Shown piece by piece: positions 1 to 11,770 of a stretch of 64,000 bases of DNA. Position 1 is the stretch's first letter, and each line of letters begins with the position of its first letter. This DNA comes from Hippophae tibetana (Eukaryota; Streptophyta; Magnoliopsida; Rosales; Elaeagnaceae), in contig CM072810.1 in assembly GCA_037013495.1 (NCBI GenBank), forward strand, positions 20,529,343-20,593,342, given 5' to 3'. The position numbers were made by a program, and so were the translations under genes. The notes under the pieces were generated by a model. The model ran no database searches. It saw only the letters and a list, made by a program, of their open reading frames with translations, and was not told the DNA's origin.

Positions 1-1087
1 ATCAACACGACGTTCAATTCGAATTCGAAAATTGGTTAACGCGCTATGCCACATGTCACTACGCCATTGCTCTGTGCATTCCAAACGCGCGCCACGCCAT
101 ATGTCGCCGCGTGTCGCTGACTCAAGGAGCGTTGACTCTGACTGATCTCCCTTGCCACGCGTCGTTCCCTAATTCGCCCAATGAATTCTTAATGCCACTT
201 GTTGAGCTGTGATTGGCTAGATCTGTTAGTTTTGCTTGTTTTGATCGTAGCCCTTAAGCTTTATTTAAGCCCCTAATCCCTCCATAAACCCTAATTAGCC
301 TCCATTAGCATAATTTTGATCAATTTTTAGAGCTAAAAAGAGAGAAAAATTGAAAAAACAACACAATTTTGGTGGAGATTAATTCTACAATTCAAGAGAT
401 TGATTGTATTTCTTCTTATACCCTTTTCTTTATCAATTTTTATGTCTTTATGAAAAATATGAGTTTTATGACCACAATTATGTGTAATTAATTAATTAAT
501 CTAAGGATCTTATGAATCCAATTTTCACCATGTGGATTTAATATTTTATTATAATTTAATTATATTATTTAATCTGATTTATATGCTATTGATTGTTTGG
601 CCAATAATTTATCTATAGAGGAAATTAAATAGATTTGAAAGAATTATTTAATTGTTTGTCTTGATTAAATAACATGCATAGTTTTCAAATAGAGATGTAT
701 GATTTTAATATATGTGATCCATAATTGATGAACTTAATGATTAGTATGCAATTTAATTGGTATGAAAGTGTGATTAAATTAATTACTATATAGTGTGTAG
801 TTTACTTGAGAAAGGAATACATGCTAGTTTACTTTAAGTATTCTTAGATATTTTCTTATATATCTTTTTAGTTACCAAATTTGATTTAATTAATTATTGT
901 TATTTACTTTAATTATTTTAATTTTGCTTACTTAAATTATAAAAAATTGATTTTTATTTTTTTTAGTTTTAAAAATTTGTTTCTAATAAAATAATCTCCG
1001 TGGGAACGATCTTTTCTTATTATTATATTAATTGTTGCGATACGTATACTTGTATATTCATTACACACACTTCGTGTGTGTCGATCA
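1..1087 (+). repeat. 3' part of an Athila-like LTR (C/D family), plus orientation
   Basis: The sequence is the reverse complement of the LTRs at 17334-20134 and 18244-19457. Shared blocks include a leader ending at the 'gagctaaaaagagag' stretch near 330-350 and the terminal block around 1000-1087 ending cacttcgtgtgtgtcgatca. LTRs of this family start TGATGACTC and end ATCA, so 1087 is the likely 3' end. The 5' part lies outside the window. No primer-binding site follows 1087, so this is either the 3' LTR of an element lying upstream or a solo LTR. Its orientation is opposite to C and D. Confidence 0.8.
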
Positions 1088-2768
1088 CAGGCACCTGAGT
1101 GGTAGCAATGCAAATAACGACAACATCAAGTAAATAAAGGTTGACATAAGTAGCTACACAAGTAGTAGAAAGACACAATCTAACTCTTCTTCTCAAGTTG
1201 AAGCATAAATATCAAATATGTTCAACTTGAATAATGAAGTATAAACATAATTCTTAGGGCAATAAAGAACCTTATTAATATAGGGCATTAGTTCTCCAAT
1301 TTTATCAAGTATAAAATGATAACTCTTTAATTAGGTTTATATAAACATATAACCAAACAATCTTCATTCAACCAAATTGTAACCTCAATTATTTAACTAG
1401 TGCATATAACTCATAAAGCAGCAACATAGGTACTTACCCAAAAATGTCGAACCATATAGCAACATCAGAGACAAGAAATCCAACAACTAAATCATAGAAG
1501 AACCAACAATACCATAGAAGAAGACCATCAACACAAGGTGGTAAACGGCAATATGAAAAACTCTTCCTACCATCTGCAATTGGTGTCAACCATAAAACCC
1601 AACCGACACATATCCATAAAAACAAACTGATGAAAGCATACATTTTTGCCTCGATCATAGTGTAAGCCTATAACCTTTAGCCACCTACAAGCTCATAAAC
1701 TCTAGTTGCCTGTAAGCCCAAAAGCCAAAATCCTAACCTGGATCCAATCTCCATGGCTATAGACCAAAACGCTCTGAAATTGGACAAGTGCCGGTTACTA
1801 AAAAAATCAGTGTTCATAGATGGCAATGAGGTCATATATGGTGACTGTTGGTTTGATTTGGGAACAAGAACGCATCACTTTCTAACACTGCAGAGAAGAG
1901 AGTGTGCGAACAACGAACAATGAATGAGTCTGATGTCGGTTATTTATTTGGCTTGGTGGCTGAATTTTGGGATGGTGAGGGTGTCGATTAGGGTCATGTA
2001 ACTCCGTCAATGTCAAGCAATGGATGTTTATTTGGGTAAATGAGGGTGGCAGCTAGGTTTTCCTAAACAAAGAGAACTAATCTTTTATTTTTCTTTTTTA
2101 ATAAGGTGTTAAAGAAAACTTATCTTTTTTTAATAAGGACCAAAAATGATTTAAGGGGGATAAAGAATATAATAAGGTTTAGATTATAGATTAGAAGAAC
2201 CATTCTCAAACAAACATGGTTCTAATAACAAGTAGAAATATAAAGCAGAGTAACTTATCTAATCAAATTACATGGAGAGGGAGAGAAAAAGAGAGATAAA
2301 TAATATTATTCTTATTTTCTGTTTTATATATAATATTCAGAGATGATATATATATACTAAAACCGTAATATAAGAAAAGTTAATCACAATTATATAATGG
2401 CCAATTATAATAATATTTAACTAAAACCCTAATATAAGAAAAGTTAATCATAATTATATAATCGCTAATTATAATAATATTAAATATTTAATATTCCAAT
2501 TGACATATTTTTTCTTATTTTGTCTTAAAATGTATTCTTGTTATCAGAAGCACTCTAATTCATTTCGCTTATGGTCAGATAAACTGATAGAAATAGTGAA
2601 ACCCAGCAACAGAAATCACATTGATTTTAAATGCATTGACTAACGTGTAGGATCTTTCAGCAATTCTGAACTCTTTAATTTATAAAACTCAATTTTTTAT
2701 TTCCCACAAGGAAATAAAGCACAAGTTAATCAGATAAATATATATATAATTAAAAAAGTGCGCAGAAC
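1088..2768. other. AT-rich non-coding stretch between LTR and host-gene fragment
   Basis: I see no retroelement protein signature here. Short open frames are composition artefacts. A possible 36-nt minus-strand exon at 1738-1773 is flanked by an AG acceptor (after a pyrimidine-rich run) and a GT donor. It would stay in frame with the exon ending at 2769, but 36 nt is too short to be convincing. A 64-bp duplication lies at 2357-2484. Confidence 0.5.
2357..2484. repeat. 64-bp tandem duplication (2 copies)
   Basis: The block starting ctaaaaccgtaatataag (2357-2420) is repeated at 2421-2484 with a few substitutions. The copies abut exactly at a 64-bp period. The sequence is AT-rich with no coding meaning; a local duplication. 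Confidence 0.85.
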
Positions 2769-3407
2769 CTGTTCAACTTCGTGGGTAGTATCATCAAGTT
2801 CTCCAGCCTCATCAACAAAGTTCACAACCTCTCTCTGCCAAAACATATCAGAAGCTTTTGATATTAAATCTCCATTCAACTGTCTCTCCCTCATGAATGT
2901 TTGCAAAACATCCTCTTCTGCACTTTCAATCTCTGGAAATCAAGAGCGGATGAAATTAATTAACCCCTTCAATTTGCAGTATTTACCAAAAGGGTAGCCA
3001 TATTGACACAATTTAAATTGCTATTGTGACAAGAATAATTCATTAACGATAACTTTATCCAATTATATTGACACTAAGATGTAATTAAAATTAGGTAATT
3101 GAAGTTCACGTAAAAATGGAGGCCAATTGGGATTACAGAAAATCGACCATTTTAGGCCAATGTATATCGCATTACATTTTACAGCTTAGTTAAATCAACG
3201 ATAATCAGTTCTATAAAAATAAAAAAAATCAAAGGAATCTCATGGGGAATAATAAAGGAGGCTACCTTGACGAAGGTTCGTTCTTATGGCAGAGAAAGGT
3301 GAGTTTCCAGGGACAAGTGGTCTTCGAGGACGAAGACGTAGAGGAACTGTGGGGAACAAATAGTTGGCTGAGGTGGTGAAGTAACCAATTCTTAGAAGCA
3401 CATCCAT
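2769..3407 (-). CDS. 5' fragment of a host gene: two exons with canonical GT-AG intron, product unknown
   Basis: On the minus strand, exon 1 runs 3407 to 3266: it starts ATGGATGTGCTT and ends CAAG followed by GTAGCC. The intron is 2933-3265 and ends TTGATTTCCAG. Exon 2 runs 2932 to 2769 and ends GAACAG followed by a GT donor. Exon 1 has 47 codons plus one base and exon 2 has two bases plus 54 codons, so the frame is kept with no stop over 102 residues. The N-terminus is rich in Arg, Pro, Ser and Thr with few acidic residues, as in plastid or mitochondrial transit peptides. It is followed by an acidic helical segment (motifs IESAEEDVLQTFMRERQLNG and MFWQREVVNFVDEAGELDD). Codon use and GC content stand out from the AT-rich flanks. 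I do not recognise the family. No further exons are certain (see 1738-1773), so the gene may be truncated by repeats, or later exons may be distant or unrecognised. Confidence 0.6.
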
Positions 3408-4104
3408 TGTTGGGACTCTGGGGGTAATTTGAGCTTGTCTTGATCCTTTGCTAACAATTCAAGGACACCACTTGGAGCAAGATAGACCCAAAAAAAAAAA
3501 ATTGCTGACAAAAAGATAGACGAGAAAATGAAGATTACAACTCACAATTTGAGTGGCTGTTTGTCTAGTAGACTACAAAATACAGGGTACGGACCCATTA
3601 AAACTCCACCTTTTTTAAGACCCGCAAAATTTCTTTATGGAAAATAGCTTGGGATTTTATCTACACTTTCGGACGTTTCATTATTCTAAAAAAAAAAATT
3701 CAATTTTGTTCTATTCTATACATGTATATATTATATATATTATATAACTATATAGTAACTAAAAAAAACAGCTACAACATGTTAAAAATGTATTAAGAAA
3801 AAGAATTTTTGGGTTCTTAAAATAAAAATGATACCCTATAAGAATTTTGGTAAAACAATAAAAACAACACTTTCAAAACTTTTAACTACAAAATAATATT
3901 ACTTCTTCAATTTATATATTTTTATTTTTAAAAAAATCAAGCATATTATTTCACATTAAACACCGTCGAATTAAACGATGTTCAAGTTAAACATAACTAT
4001 TTAAACTTTTTAATATTGAACTCCATTAAAGTTTAAATATATCTGTTCAATATTATTGGATTATTATTTTTATTATTATAATTTTAAAAAATATTATTTT
4101 GTGT
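3408..4104. other. Upstream region of the host-gene fragment, AT-rich
   Basis: This holds the probable promoter and 5' UTR of the minus-strand gene (pyrimidine- and purine-rich runs, an A-tract near 3489-3500). It then grades into featureless AT-rich DNA up to a clear composition change at about 4105, where element A begins. I cannot place a TATA box with confidence. Confidence 0.4.
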
Positions 4105-4508
4105 ATGTTTAGACATATGGATCGACCTGGAGACCTATCCATCTAACGGTCCGATCCAACTGATAACCCGTGCCGTCAGACAAGATCATCCCAAGAAAAC
4201 CTATGTTTGCCCGTGCCCACAACGACACTGATAGTATGGACCTACCTACCCATTAGAGTCCCAGTGTTGGAAGACCAACCTTCAGACTGAGTCATGGTGT
4301 GGTCGACCTCAAGCTTTAGATGTATTATTCTTTACTCTTATACCCCTTTGACATGTTGTGGCGTGTACTCCCTATGTAACTGACAGATGTACAAGTAATG
4401 CTCTATATATTCATGGACTTCTTAAGGAATCCACACATTCCACAAAATACTCAGAGCATTTGTGGAAACTTAGTGATCAGGCATAGCTTTCCAGAATCAC
4501 AAGCCATC
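4105..4508 (+). repeat. Element A leader / probable LTR remnant
   Basis: The composition changes sharply from AT-rich to balanced at about 4105. The stretch runs directly into the gag start at 4509 and contains a TATA-like ctctatatat at 4401-4410. I could not find a matching 3' copy or a clear primer-binding site, so calling it an LTR rests on position alone. Confidence 0.35.
4403..4410 (+). promoter_or_regulatory. Possible TATA box of element A
   Basis: ctatatat lies about 100 bp upstream of the gag start codon in the presumed R/U5 region. Position and sequence fit a retroelement TATA box, but there is no second LTR to compare. Confidence 0.3.
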
Positions 4509-4841
4509 ATGGTAGGAACAAGAGTCGAGGAATGATTGAGACTAATGTACGAGGAATATCACAATCTATCAGCTCCCAATGAGGCCAAGGTGGAGGTTGA
4601 TCCCTACCAAGAGATGGCACGTCAACTTTTTGAGTTAAGAAGATAGCTCGAGGAAACCAGGCAAGAAAATAGGGCACTATAATCACAGGCAGGCTTGGTT
4701 GCCTCTCAAGGTCGAGCCACCAACCTAATCGATAGAATCGGGCCAGACCATGTTGTGCTCGAGCCTACCCGAGGTGAGAATGCAGTTGTAGTTAGGGGCA
4801 ACCTTCCTCCTAGTTCGACAGGGCCAAGTAACAAACAGTTG
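4509..4841 (+). pseudogene. Element A gag, N-terminal part
   Basis: An ATG at 4509 opens a frame with several stops (for example codons where Arg or Gln would be expected). It encodes a charged, helical N-terminal segment with Glu/Arg-rich repeats (motifs YEEYHNLSAPNEAK and LEETRQEN), then a linker with Pro and Ser. This resembles the coiled-coil N-terminus of Tat-type Gag. The frame is cut at about 4841 by an inverted integrase fragment. Gag sequence resumes at 5353. Confidence 0.6.
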
Positions 4842-5352
4842 CTTCATATATATTCAAAAGTGATACATAAGTGTGACAAATCAGAGTTCATTGGAAGTAA
4901 TAATTTTTCAAGTGCCAAGCATTCCAACTTGCGTTATTCTCAACTCCCTCAATACTTTTCAATAAGTAGGCCTTTCCTAGAGTCGTTTCTGCTATTTGGT
5001 ATGGGTCCTCCCAATTTACACCCACCTTATCGGCCATTCATTCTTTCTTGTTGGGGAAGACCCTTATGAGAACCCAATCACCTATGGCAAAAGATTTAAA
5101 ACTTATGTCCTTGTTGTAATAGTTTGTTACTCTCTGTTTTTTGCTCAATTATCCTTCTCAAGGCTTCATCCCTCCTTTTTCTGTGAAGGTCAGCTCAAAT
5201 GATTTCACTGTGATGTTATGGTCCTTAATTAGAGCCAATCTTATAGTAGGCATGGTAATCTTGGTTGGTATCACAACCTTAGTCCCATATGCTAGCAAAA
5301 AAGATGTCTCATTGGTGCTCCCTTAAGGGCTAGTCCTGATAGCCCACAAACC
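4842..5352 (-). pseudogene. Inverted fragment of Tat integrase C-terminus plus downstream UTR, inserted in gag
   Basis: Read on the minus strand, this segment encodes motifs LWAIRTSP, AYGTKVVIPTKI, YYNKD, FAIGDWVLIRVF, NASWNAWHLKNYY. These match, position by position, element A's own integrase C-terminus at about 20519-20975, and the match continues past the stop into the 3' UTR (gaatatatatgaagcaact against the 21010-21035 region). It lies in reverse orientation to the surrounding gag. Two in-frame stops are visible. Either an inverted fragment was copied into gag or the locus was rearranged between related elements. It encodes nothing functional now. Confidence 0.75.
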
Positions 5353-6668
5353 ACAAGTTGTTGCAAAAGCAAGAAAGTTAGGAGGCATAGTCCAGGCGTT
5401 AGAGGAAGCTAATAGAAAGCAAGGTTAAACCCTAAAAAAACTAATGAAAAGTAAGACAAGGGTTAGATTTCATACAATGTGGATAGGGATTGTGAGCAAC
5501 TGTGTGTCTCCACAAGTACCCAGACTACCAAGGTACCAAAGATCTGGTAACATGTGTACAACATTTTAAGACTGCCTTGGCTCATGTGAGCCTCACTTAG
5601 GACAAAAGATATGCCATGATATGTAAATTATTTGTTTCCACTCTATATGATGGTGCACCGAAGTGGTTCAACAACTTGGCACCTCATACCATAACCTATT
5701 TTTCACAATTTGTCAGGTTGTTCATCACCAATTATGCCTGCAACAAGCCCCTGAGGAAGGAACTCACCATCTCTTCTCGATCACCTAGGGAAAGGGTGAG
5801 TCTATCGAAGAGTACATGAGAAGGTTAGGGAAGAAAAGCTAGAGCTCATGGATTTCCCAGCTCTATTACGATAGAGACCTTCAGGAAAGGTTTGCTAAAG
5901 AATTATGATTTATTTGTAGAGCTGACCAAGGCTATCCCACAGACTTTAGAGGAAGCTTATTGAGAGGCGAGAAAATTCATCAATCTGGAGAGAGAGCTAG
6001 GTCTGGATAAGAATAGTAAGGCAACTGTGGAAACTTCACTAGAAAAAGATAAGAGAAGAATAAGCCTGGATAGGGCAAGCCAACATAAAAGAATTAGCAA
6101 AAATAAACTCTTCACGCCTAATCACAAGGTAAGTGATCAATGGTTCGGGAAGAGGGTGCCTTGGGAGAGGTCATTGTCTCCATTCAGGGATCCACCTTTG
6201 AAGGTGAGCTTAGCTCAAGTAGTATCATGAATGGAGGAAGAGCAGAATGTCAAATGGCCTCCAAAAATGAGGGCTTCCCTCAAGGACACATCCAAATGGT
6301 GTGCTTTCGACAAGGATTTGGGCTATAAAACGAGAGACGGTAGGCATTTGAAAAAAGATATAGAGGATATATTGGCCAAAGGGTACCTAAAAGACCTCGT
6401 GGGAAGCAAAAATAGAGAGGTAAGACATCAACCCAAGCGTGAAATATTGAGGCTACCCGTTCCTTCAAGAAGCAAGATGGACCCTCATAAGGGGTCTAAT
6501 GTAAGGACTATCCAAACCATATATAAAGGCCCCGGTCTCAATGGGACCTCTAACAACTCATATCAGAGGCATGCCAAAGACTTGTGTGGTTCTCCATATG
6601 TTTACAATCTAGAAAGGGTGAGGTCTTCTGTTGAAGATCCATTAGTAATTACCCTGAGGATAGGATTC
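5353..6668 (+). pseudogene. Element A gag (capsid to nucleocapsid) and start of protease
   Basis: The capsid-like core is recognisable by motifs LYDGAPKWFNNLAPHTI and FSQFVRLFITNYA (about 5635-5750), matching the Tat Gag block with the conserved WF...LP...I..F..F spacing. Further on, KAIPQTLEEAY and RKFINLERELG mark the C-terminal capsid helices. A degenerate zinc knuckle region with CAFDKDLGYKTRDGRHLKKDIEDI (about 6298-6380) has lost its second Cys/His pair. The end, DPLVITLRIG at about 6630-6668, is the start of the retroviral-type protease, which continues at 14404 after element B. Several stops and frameshifts make it non-functional. In the cell an intact copy would form virus-like particles. 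Confidence 0.75.
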
Positions 6669-8525
6669 TGATGAGCGAAAACTGGCATTGCCGATTCTTG
6701 CCAATACTTTGGTTTTATATTTATAAAACCCTCACAAGTGCACGAATCATTTCGAAGAAAATGATAAGTATACTCCCAAGGTCGATCTAAGGAAGGAATG
6801 TATGTGGGTTTTTATTATTCAAACTTTTAAAAACGAAATTAAATCCTAAACATCCTGTCACCATATTTTGGGTCTTTGTGTTTTAATCTACTTACATAAA
6901 AATAAACATAGATTCAATAAATATTTATGCAAATTTTATCTTTTATAATAGTGGAGTATTTATGGATATAATAACTAAGTTGATTATGCTTGCTCATATT
7001 ATTTAGGTTATTAAAGATATGAATTGATATTTATTGATTCTCCCTTTTTTGTATGAATACCACATTTGGTTGGGTTAGATATTCTTTGTTAACTAAACAA
7101 ATCAATTAACACCTATGGGTAGGGTTGATAACTAATTTGGTTAATTAAATTAATTCCTTTTTCTAAGAGATTGAAAATGAACCATATAAATGCCACCTTT
7201 GGTGGGGTTAGACAGTTTAAACTCTATTCAAGGTGTCCAAATTAAACCTAAGAATTTAGTTATCCGGGTACTAACTTTCAAGTTTTAAAACCACTACTGA
7301 AAACATGTTGTCAATACATTTTCAGATAATAATTCTTATAAAAACTTTTGAAATAGAGCTTCACTCTAACTACCGGGCGATTGTACCAACAAATAAAAGA
7401 GGACTACTCTAAATCAGACCGGATAACTAAATCTTAAAATCTAATTTTCAAGTTTAAGTTTGTAATGAAAAATAATATATTTCTCTCTAACATTCTTAAT
7501 ATAAAATCTTGAATAAAAACAAAATCAATTCATTTTAGAGATTTTCACCTATTTAATATTTCGCAAGCATAACAACGTTATTATTACATCATATTTACTA
7601 ACAGCCAATAGAGTTAAATTTAATCACACACAAATTAAATATAACATGTAAGAATAAAGCATAAAAAATAACTGTAAAGAAAATCAAATCCTTATAGAAT
7701 TTCGATGCTATTCCCGTTGCTGGAAAACCTCAAAGCGGAATTTGCACTCCCATTTATTGAATCAAAAAGCTAATAAATTACAAAAAAAATATAACTAGTT
7801 CTTCCCAAAAAGGCAAGAACTCTAAAACTAAGAGAAATTAATTAAGAAAAGCTAAAAACTAAGAAAAACTAAAAAATCTAAGGAAAGAGAGAAAGAAAGA
7901 GAGAAGAGAATGTGTTTTGAGGTGTATTTAGAAGTGAAGAGAAGGAGGCTATTTATAGGTGAGGATGGGGAGAAAAAGTGAATGAAAAAATGTTAAAAAA
8001 TTGTGAAAACGCGAAGTGGAATTGCTCACGTCATTGATGATGTCGCATGACGTCATGGGGCGGCTGCGCATGAAAATAGGGTGAAATGGGCAGCGGTGCA
8101 CGCGAAGGGCAGGTGCTGCACGCACGGGCGCGAGCGGATCTGGAGCAAGGCGCACGCGGGAGTGGGAAGCTGCGCGTGTGGCTTGGCGCGGGATTGGGGC
8201 ATGCTGCGCGCGGGGCTCGGCGCGGCGGCGCGATTTTCTTCGTTTTGACATTTTTGACCCTTTTGACCCATTTTGTCCAATTTTTCCATATTTGTTGACC
8301 TTTCCCCATTTATTTATTAATATATTTGTGATGTATTGCTTCCAATATTCCTCTTTGAGTCTTTACGTTTTTAAGCAAAAATACCTGAAAAATAATAAAA
8401 ATACTCTTGATTCCGAAAAAGACAAATTTATATAAATATATGATAAAACATATAAATATATATATTTTTAATCAATTAATGTGCATAAAATCATGGTAAT
8501 TTTAGTACTTTTTGAGCACTCATCA
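6669..8525 (-). repeat. Element B 3' LTR
   Basis: 1857 bp, ends TGATGAG...CTCATCA (palindromic termini). It aligns along its whole length with 12616-14398. It contains a TATA motif on the minus strand (7951-7957) and a GC-rich block (8080-8240) that the other LTR has in shortened form. Confidence 0.9.
7951..7957 (-). promoter_or_regulatory. TATA box in element B 3' LTR
   Basis: Minus-strand reading is ctcacctataaatagcc. The same TATAAAT occurs at the homologous place in the other LTR (13901-13907), followed by a pyrimidine/adenine-rich leader, as expected of a plant Pol II start. Confidence 0.55.
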
Positions 8526-8537
8526 CAACCTCCAACC
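8526..8537 (-). promoter_or_regulatory. Probable polypurine tract of element B
   Basis: The minus-strand sequence ggttggaggttg abuts the first base of the 3' LTR. The same place in relative F reads ggttgggggtta, supporting its role as plus-strand primer. Confidence 0.5.
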
Positions 8538-10139
8538 AGCTTCTTGCTAGTCCCTTAGCAAGAGAAGCGATAAAAACTAAAAATGAAACTATCCTAAATC
8601 ACTTTCGTGGATTGAACGGTTGCATTTAGCCTATGTAACAAGCCTTTAAACCCCTAGGTTGCCCTAGTGGACGAGTTTGAGTCTCTTGAGGGTTTTCAGT
8701 AATGATACCCACAAACATTGAACTAAATGTAAAAATCAAAAGAAATAATAAAAACAATCAACTTAAAAACTAAAATTATAACAAAATCAAAAATTAACTT
8801 TTAAGAATAAAAGAAAACAACATATCACAAAAATGTCTCATACTTTTTAATCTCCTTTAAGATCATAATTAAAATCTCAAGCATAAGTTATTTTAATCTC
8901 TTTAAACAATCATGATTTATTATAATAATTAGTCAAAAATCATTTTCATATTTCATATAAAAAATGTATCAATTTAATTTCACCCAATTTCAGTGTCATG
9001 AATCAGAATTCGCTTTGACTCTATTCCTCACAAGTCAATACTCTCAAAACCTTGAATCCTATGGGTTCAAACACTCATACTAATTTATATGCGAAAGAGT
9101 TGATGTATAGAAATGAACTAATATATTCACATATGTATAAAGAATAAAGGCTCAAAGTGTTATTTTAACATTGATCTCATGAAATGAATCAAATGTATAA
9201 ATTATAAAGATATCATATATAAAATTTAATTTCATGCATAAATCAAACTCATTAAGAAAGAATTTCAAGATATATGCTTTTTATAAATGAAGAAATTGCA
9301 ATGACTTTTTAGGGAATTACTTCCTATATCTTTCTTTTGTAATTAGCCTGTACTCACAACTTTGTAGGCAATACGGGTCATAGTATGTAGATGATACTAT
9401 ATATTTTTTATCTCTCTATATTTTTTTTTTCTGAAGATATTTTTCAATATATGTATTTTTTAGAGAGTCAATCCAAGTACATATTGTACATTTTTTTTAG
9501 GATTTTGGTGAGTGGTTAATTTTGTGGCTTTTCTGTTTGATCTTGGTTTAGGTAACCCCAGAGATGTCTTTTTGTTTTTGTAGCAGTCATGCATAAATGA
9601 GATATAAACATATACTATCAATTTCTACTCAAATCATTTAATCTAAGCAAAAATAATAATAAAAAATATATGATACTCTATTAAGATGAGAAAAAATTCA
9701 TACATTCAATGCTAATACCTATAGAGATCATCTAAAAATTTGAATAAATAAGAAATGTGTTTGGAGTAGAAAAAATATATATTTCAATCTGAATAAAATA
9801 AATTATGCTCAAATTATATCTCACAAGGGTAGTCTCCACTAAAAAAATTCATAAACACCGATTTTGGGTTTAATATAATTTCCACATTTTATCAAGAAAT
9901 ACTAGTTATGACAAAAACTAACTAATTATCAAAAATAATTACAAAATATTTCATGATATGTTTTCAAAAATTAATCTAACAATACAAAAGACTTAACTAT
10001 TTACTTAAATTTGATTTAAAGAAATGATAAATTTTTGTGAGAAAATATTTTTTTTAATTTCAAAAATTACTAAATCACACAAAACAAAAATAAAACCAAA
10101 CACCAAAAATGAAGATGTGAACAAAAAAAGAAAAAAATT

Positions 10140-10935
10140 AATAATTTTTTTAATTTTTTTTAATTTTTAAATTGTTAAATCTTTTTTTTCTAATTAAGCA
10201 TGGTAACTTTTCACCACCCACAACCTAGAACTTACTTTGTCCTCAATGTAACAACTGTAAATTAAAGATAAAGAGAAAAGAGAAGAAAAATTACCTATTT
10301 CTTGAGAACGTGTAAGTAGTAATGGAGAAATGTAGGTGCATCCATCATATTCATCATTAAAGTGTATACAGACAGATCGCGGTGAACTTTTAACATCTCA
10401 ACAAATATTTTTAGTTTTAACAATTTAAAAATTATTAAACTAAAATAAACAATAAAATTAAGTAAATAAAATAAATAACAGAAAATTACCTAAAATGATG
10501 GGTTGCCTCCCATCGAGCCCTAATTTTTTTTTAATTTTTAAATTGTTAAATCTTTTTTTTTTAATTTTTAAATTGTTAAATTTTTTTTTCTAATTAAGCA
10601 TGGTAACTTTTCACCACCCCCAACCTAGAACTTACTTTGTCCTCAATGTAACAACTGTAAATTAAAGATAAAGAGAAAAGAGAAGAAAGATTACCTATTT
10701 TTTGAGAATGTGTAAGTAGTAATGGAGAAATGCAGGTGCATCCATCATATTCATCATTAAAGTGTATACAGACAGATCGTTGTGAACTTTTAACATCTCA
10801 ACAAATATTTTTAATTTTAACAATTTAAAAATTATTAAACTAAAATAAACAATAAAATTAAGTAAATAAAATAAATAACAGAAAATTACCTAAAATGATG
10901 GGTTGCCTCCCATCGAGCGCTTAGTTTAACGTCTT
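10140..10935. repeat. 400-bp tandem duplication inside element B
   Basis: The marker tggtaacttttcaccaccc occurs at 10201 and again at 10601, exactly 400 bp apart. The surrounding sequence through the ggttgcctcccatcgagc block matches with few differences. Copy edges lie in T-rich runs, which may have mediated slippage or unequal exchange. Confidence 0.85.
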
Positions 10936-11389
10936 AGCAAGACGTAACTTGGGGATTTCCTTTTAAGTAAACTCAATGTCCCGTCATCATTGAGTCAATC
11001 AAACCTACAAGTAAGACAAGGTTGTCTACCTATACTGTTTCAAACATGCCTTATTGATTTTCAAATTTTTTTTGTACTTAAAACTAGGGGCATACTTGAG
11101 GGTTTTAGATAACCCACATCTAGGTGCAAATCAAATAATTAAGGCATCAAAACATAACTGTACCTAGATCAAACAAAGCAATTTTTTGTTTTTTTTTGTT
11201 TTAAGATAAAATAACATAATCAGTATTAACCAAGAGTGCTCCTAGGAAAGAATGGTGGGGCAAAGGCTCCTTAAAAACCATCCTCTTAGACAGAACAACG
11301 TTCCTAGGAAAGACTAGTGGCACAAAGGTTTCCAAGAACTAGTCTCCTAGACAGAACTCCCTTAAATCTTTACTTTTCATGCTATTAAA

Positions 11390-11730
11390 ATTAAGTTAAT
11401 TAAGTTTAGTTACGTAAAAATCTAAGTTAATTAAGTTAATGTAAATCTAAGTTAATTAAGTTAAGTGAAGTAAAAATCTAAGTTAATTAAGTTAATGATA
11501 CTAAAAATCTAAGTTAATTAAGTTAAGTTAATTAAAAATCTTAGTTAATTAAGTTAATGAAAATCTAAGTTAATTAAGTTAATAAAAAAAAATCTAAGTC
11601 AATTAAGTTAAGTTAATTAAAAATCTTATTTAATTAAGTCAAGTGAAGTAAAAAAATCTAAGATAATTAAGTTAATTAAAAAGCTAAGTTAATTAAGTTA
11701 GTAAAAATCTAAGTTAATTAAGTTAAATGA
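11390..11730. repeat. AT-rich minisatellite in element B
   Basis: About a dozen imperfect copies of a unit built on aatctaagttaattaagtta, separated by short variable A-rich linkers. Period is roughly 22-31 bp. Confidence 0.85.
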
Positions 11731-11770
11731 AAATTAAGAGAGAGAAAAAAATAGTTAAAGAAACGAAAGA

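Noticed and set aside
1738-1773. 36-nt minus-strand exon in frame with the host-gene fragment
   Set aside because: Splice sites and phase fit, but such a short open stretch occurs by chance and no following exon could be found. Mentioned only as a possibility.
7949-8435. Several overlapping open frames of 70-100 codons on both strands (also 13903-14218)
   Set aside because: They lie in the GC-rich part of B's LTRs, overlap each other on both strands, have biased Arg/Ala/Pro composition and no domain. GC-rich DNA lacks stops by chance.
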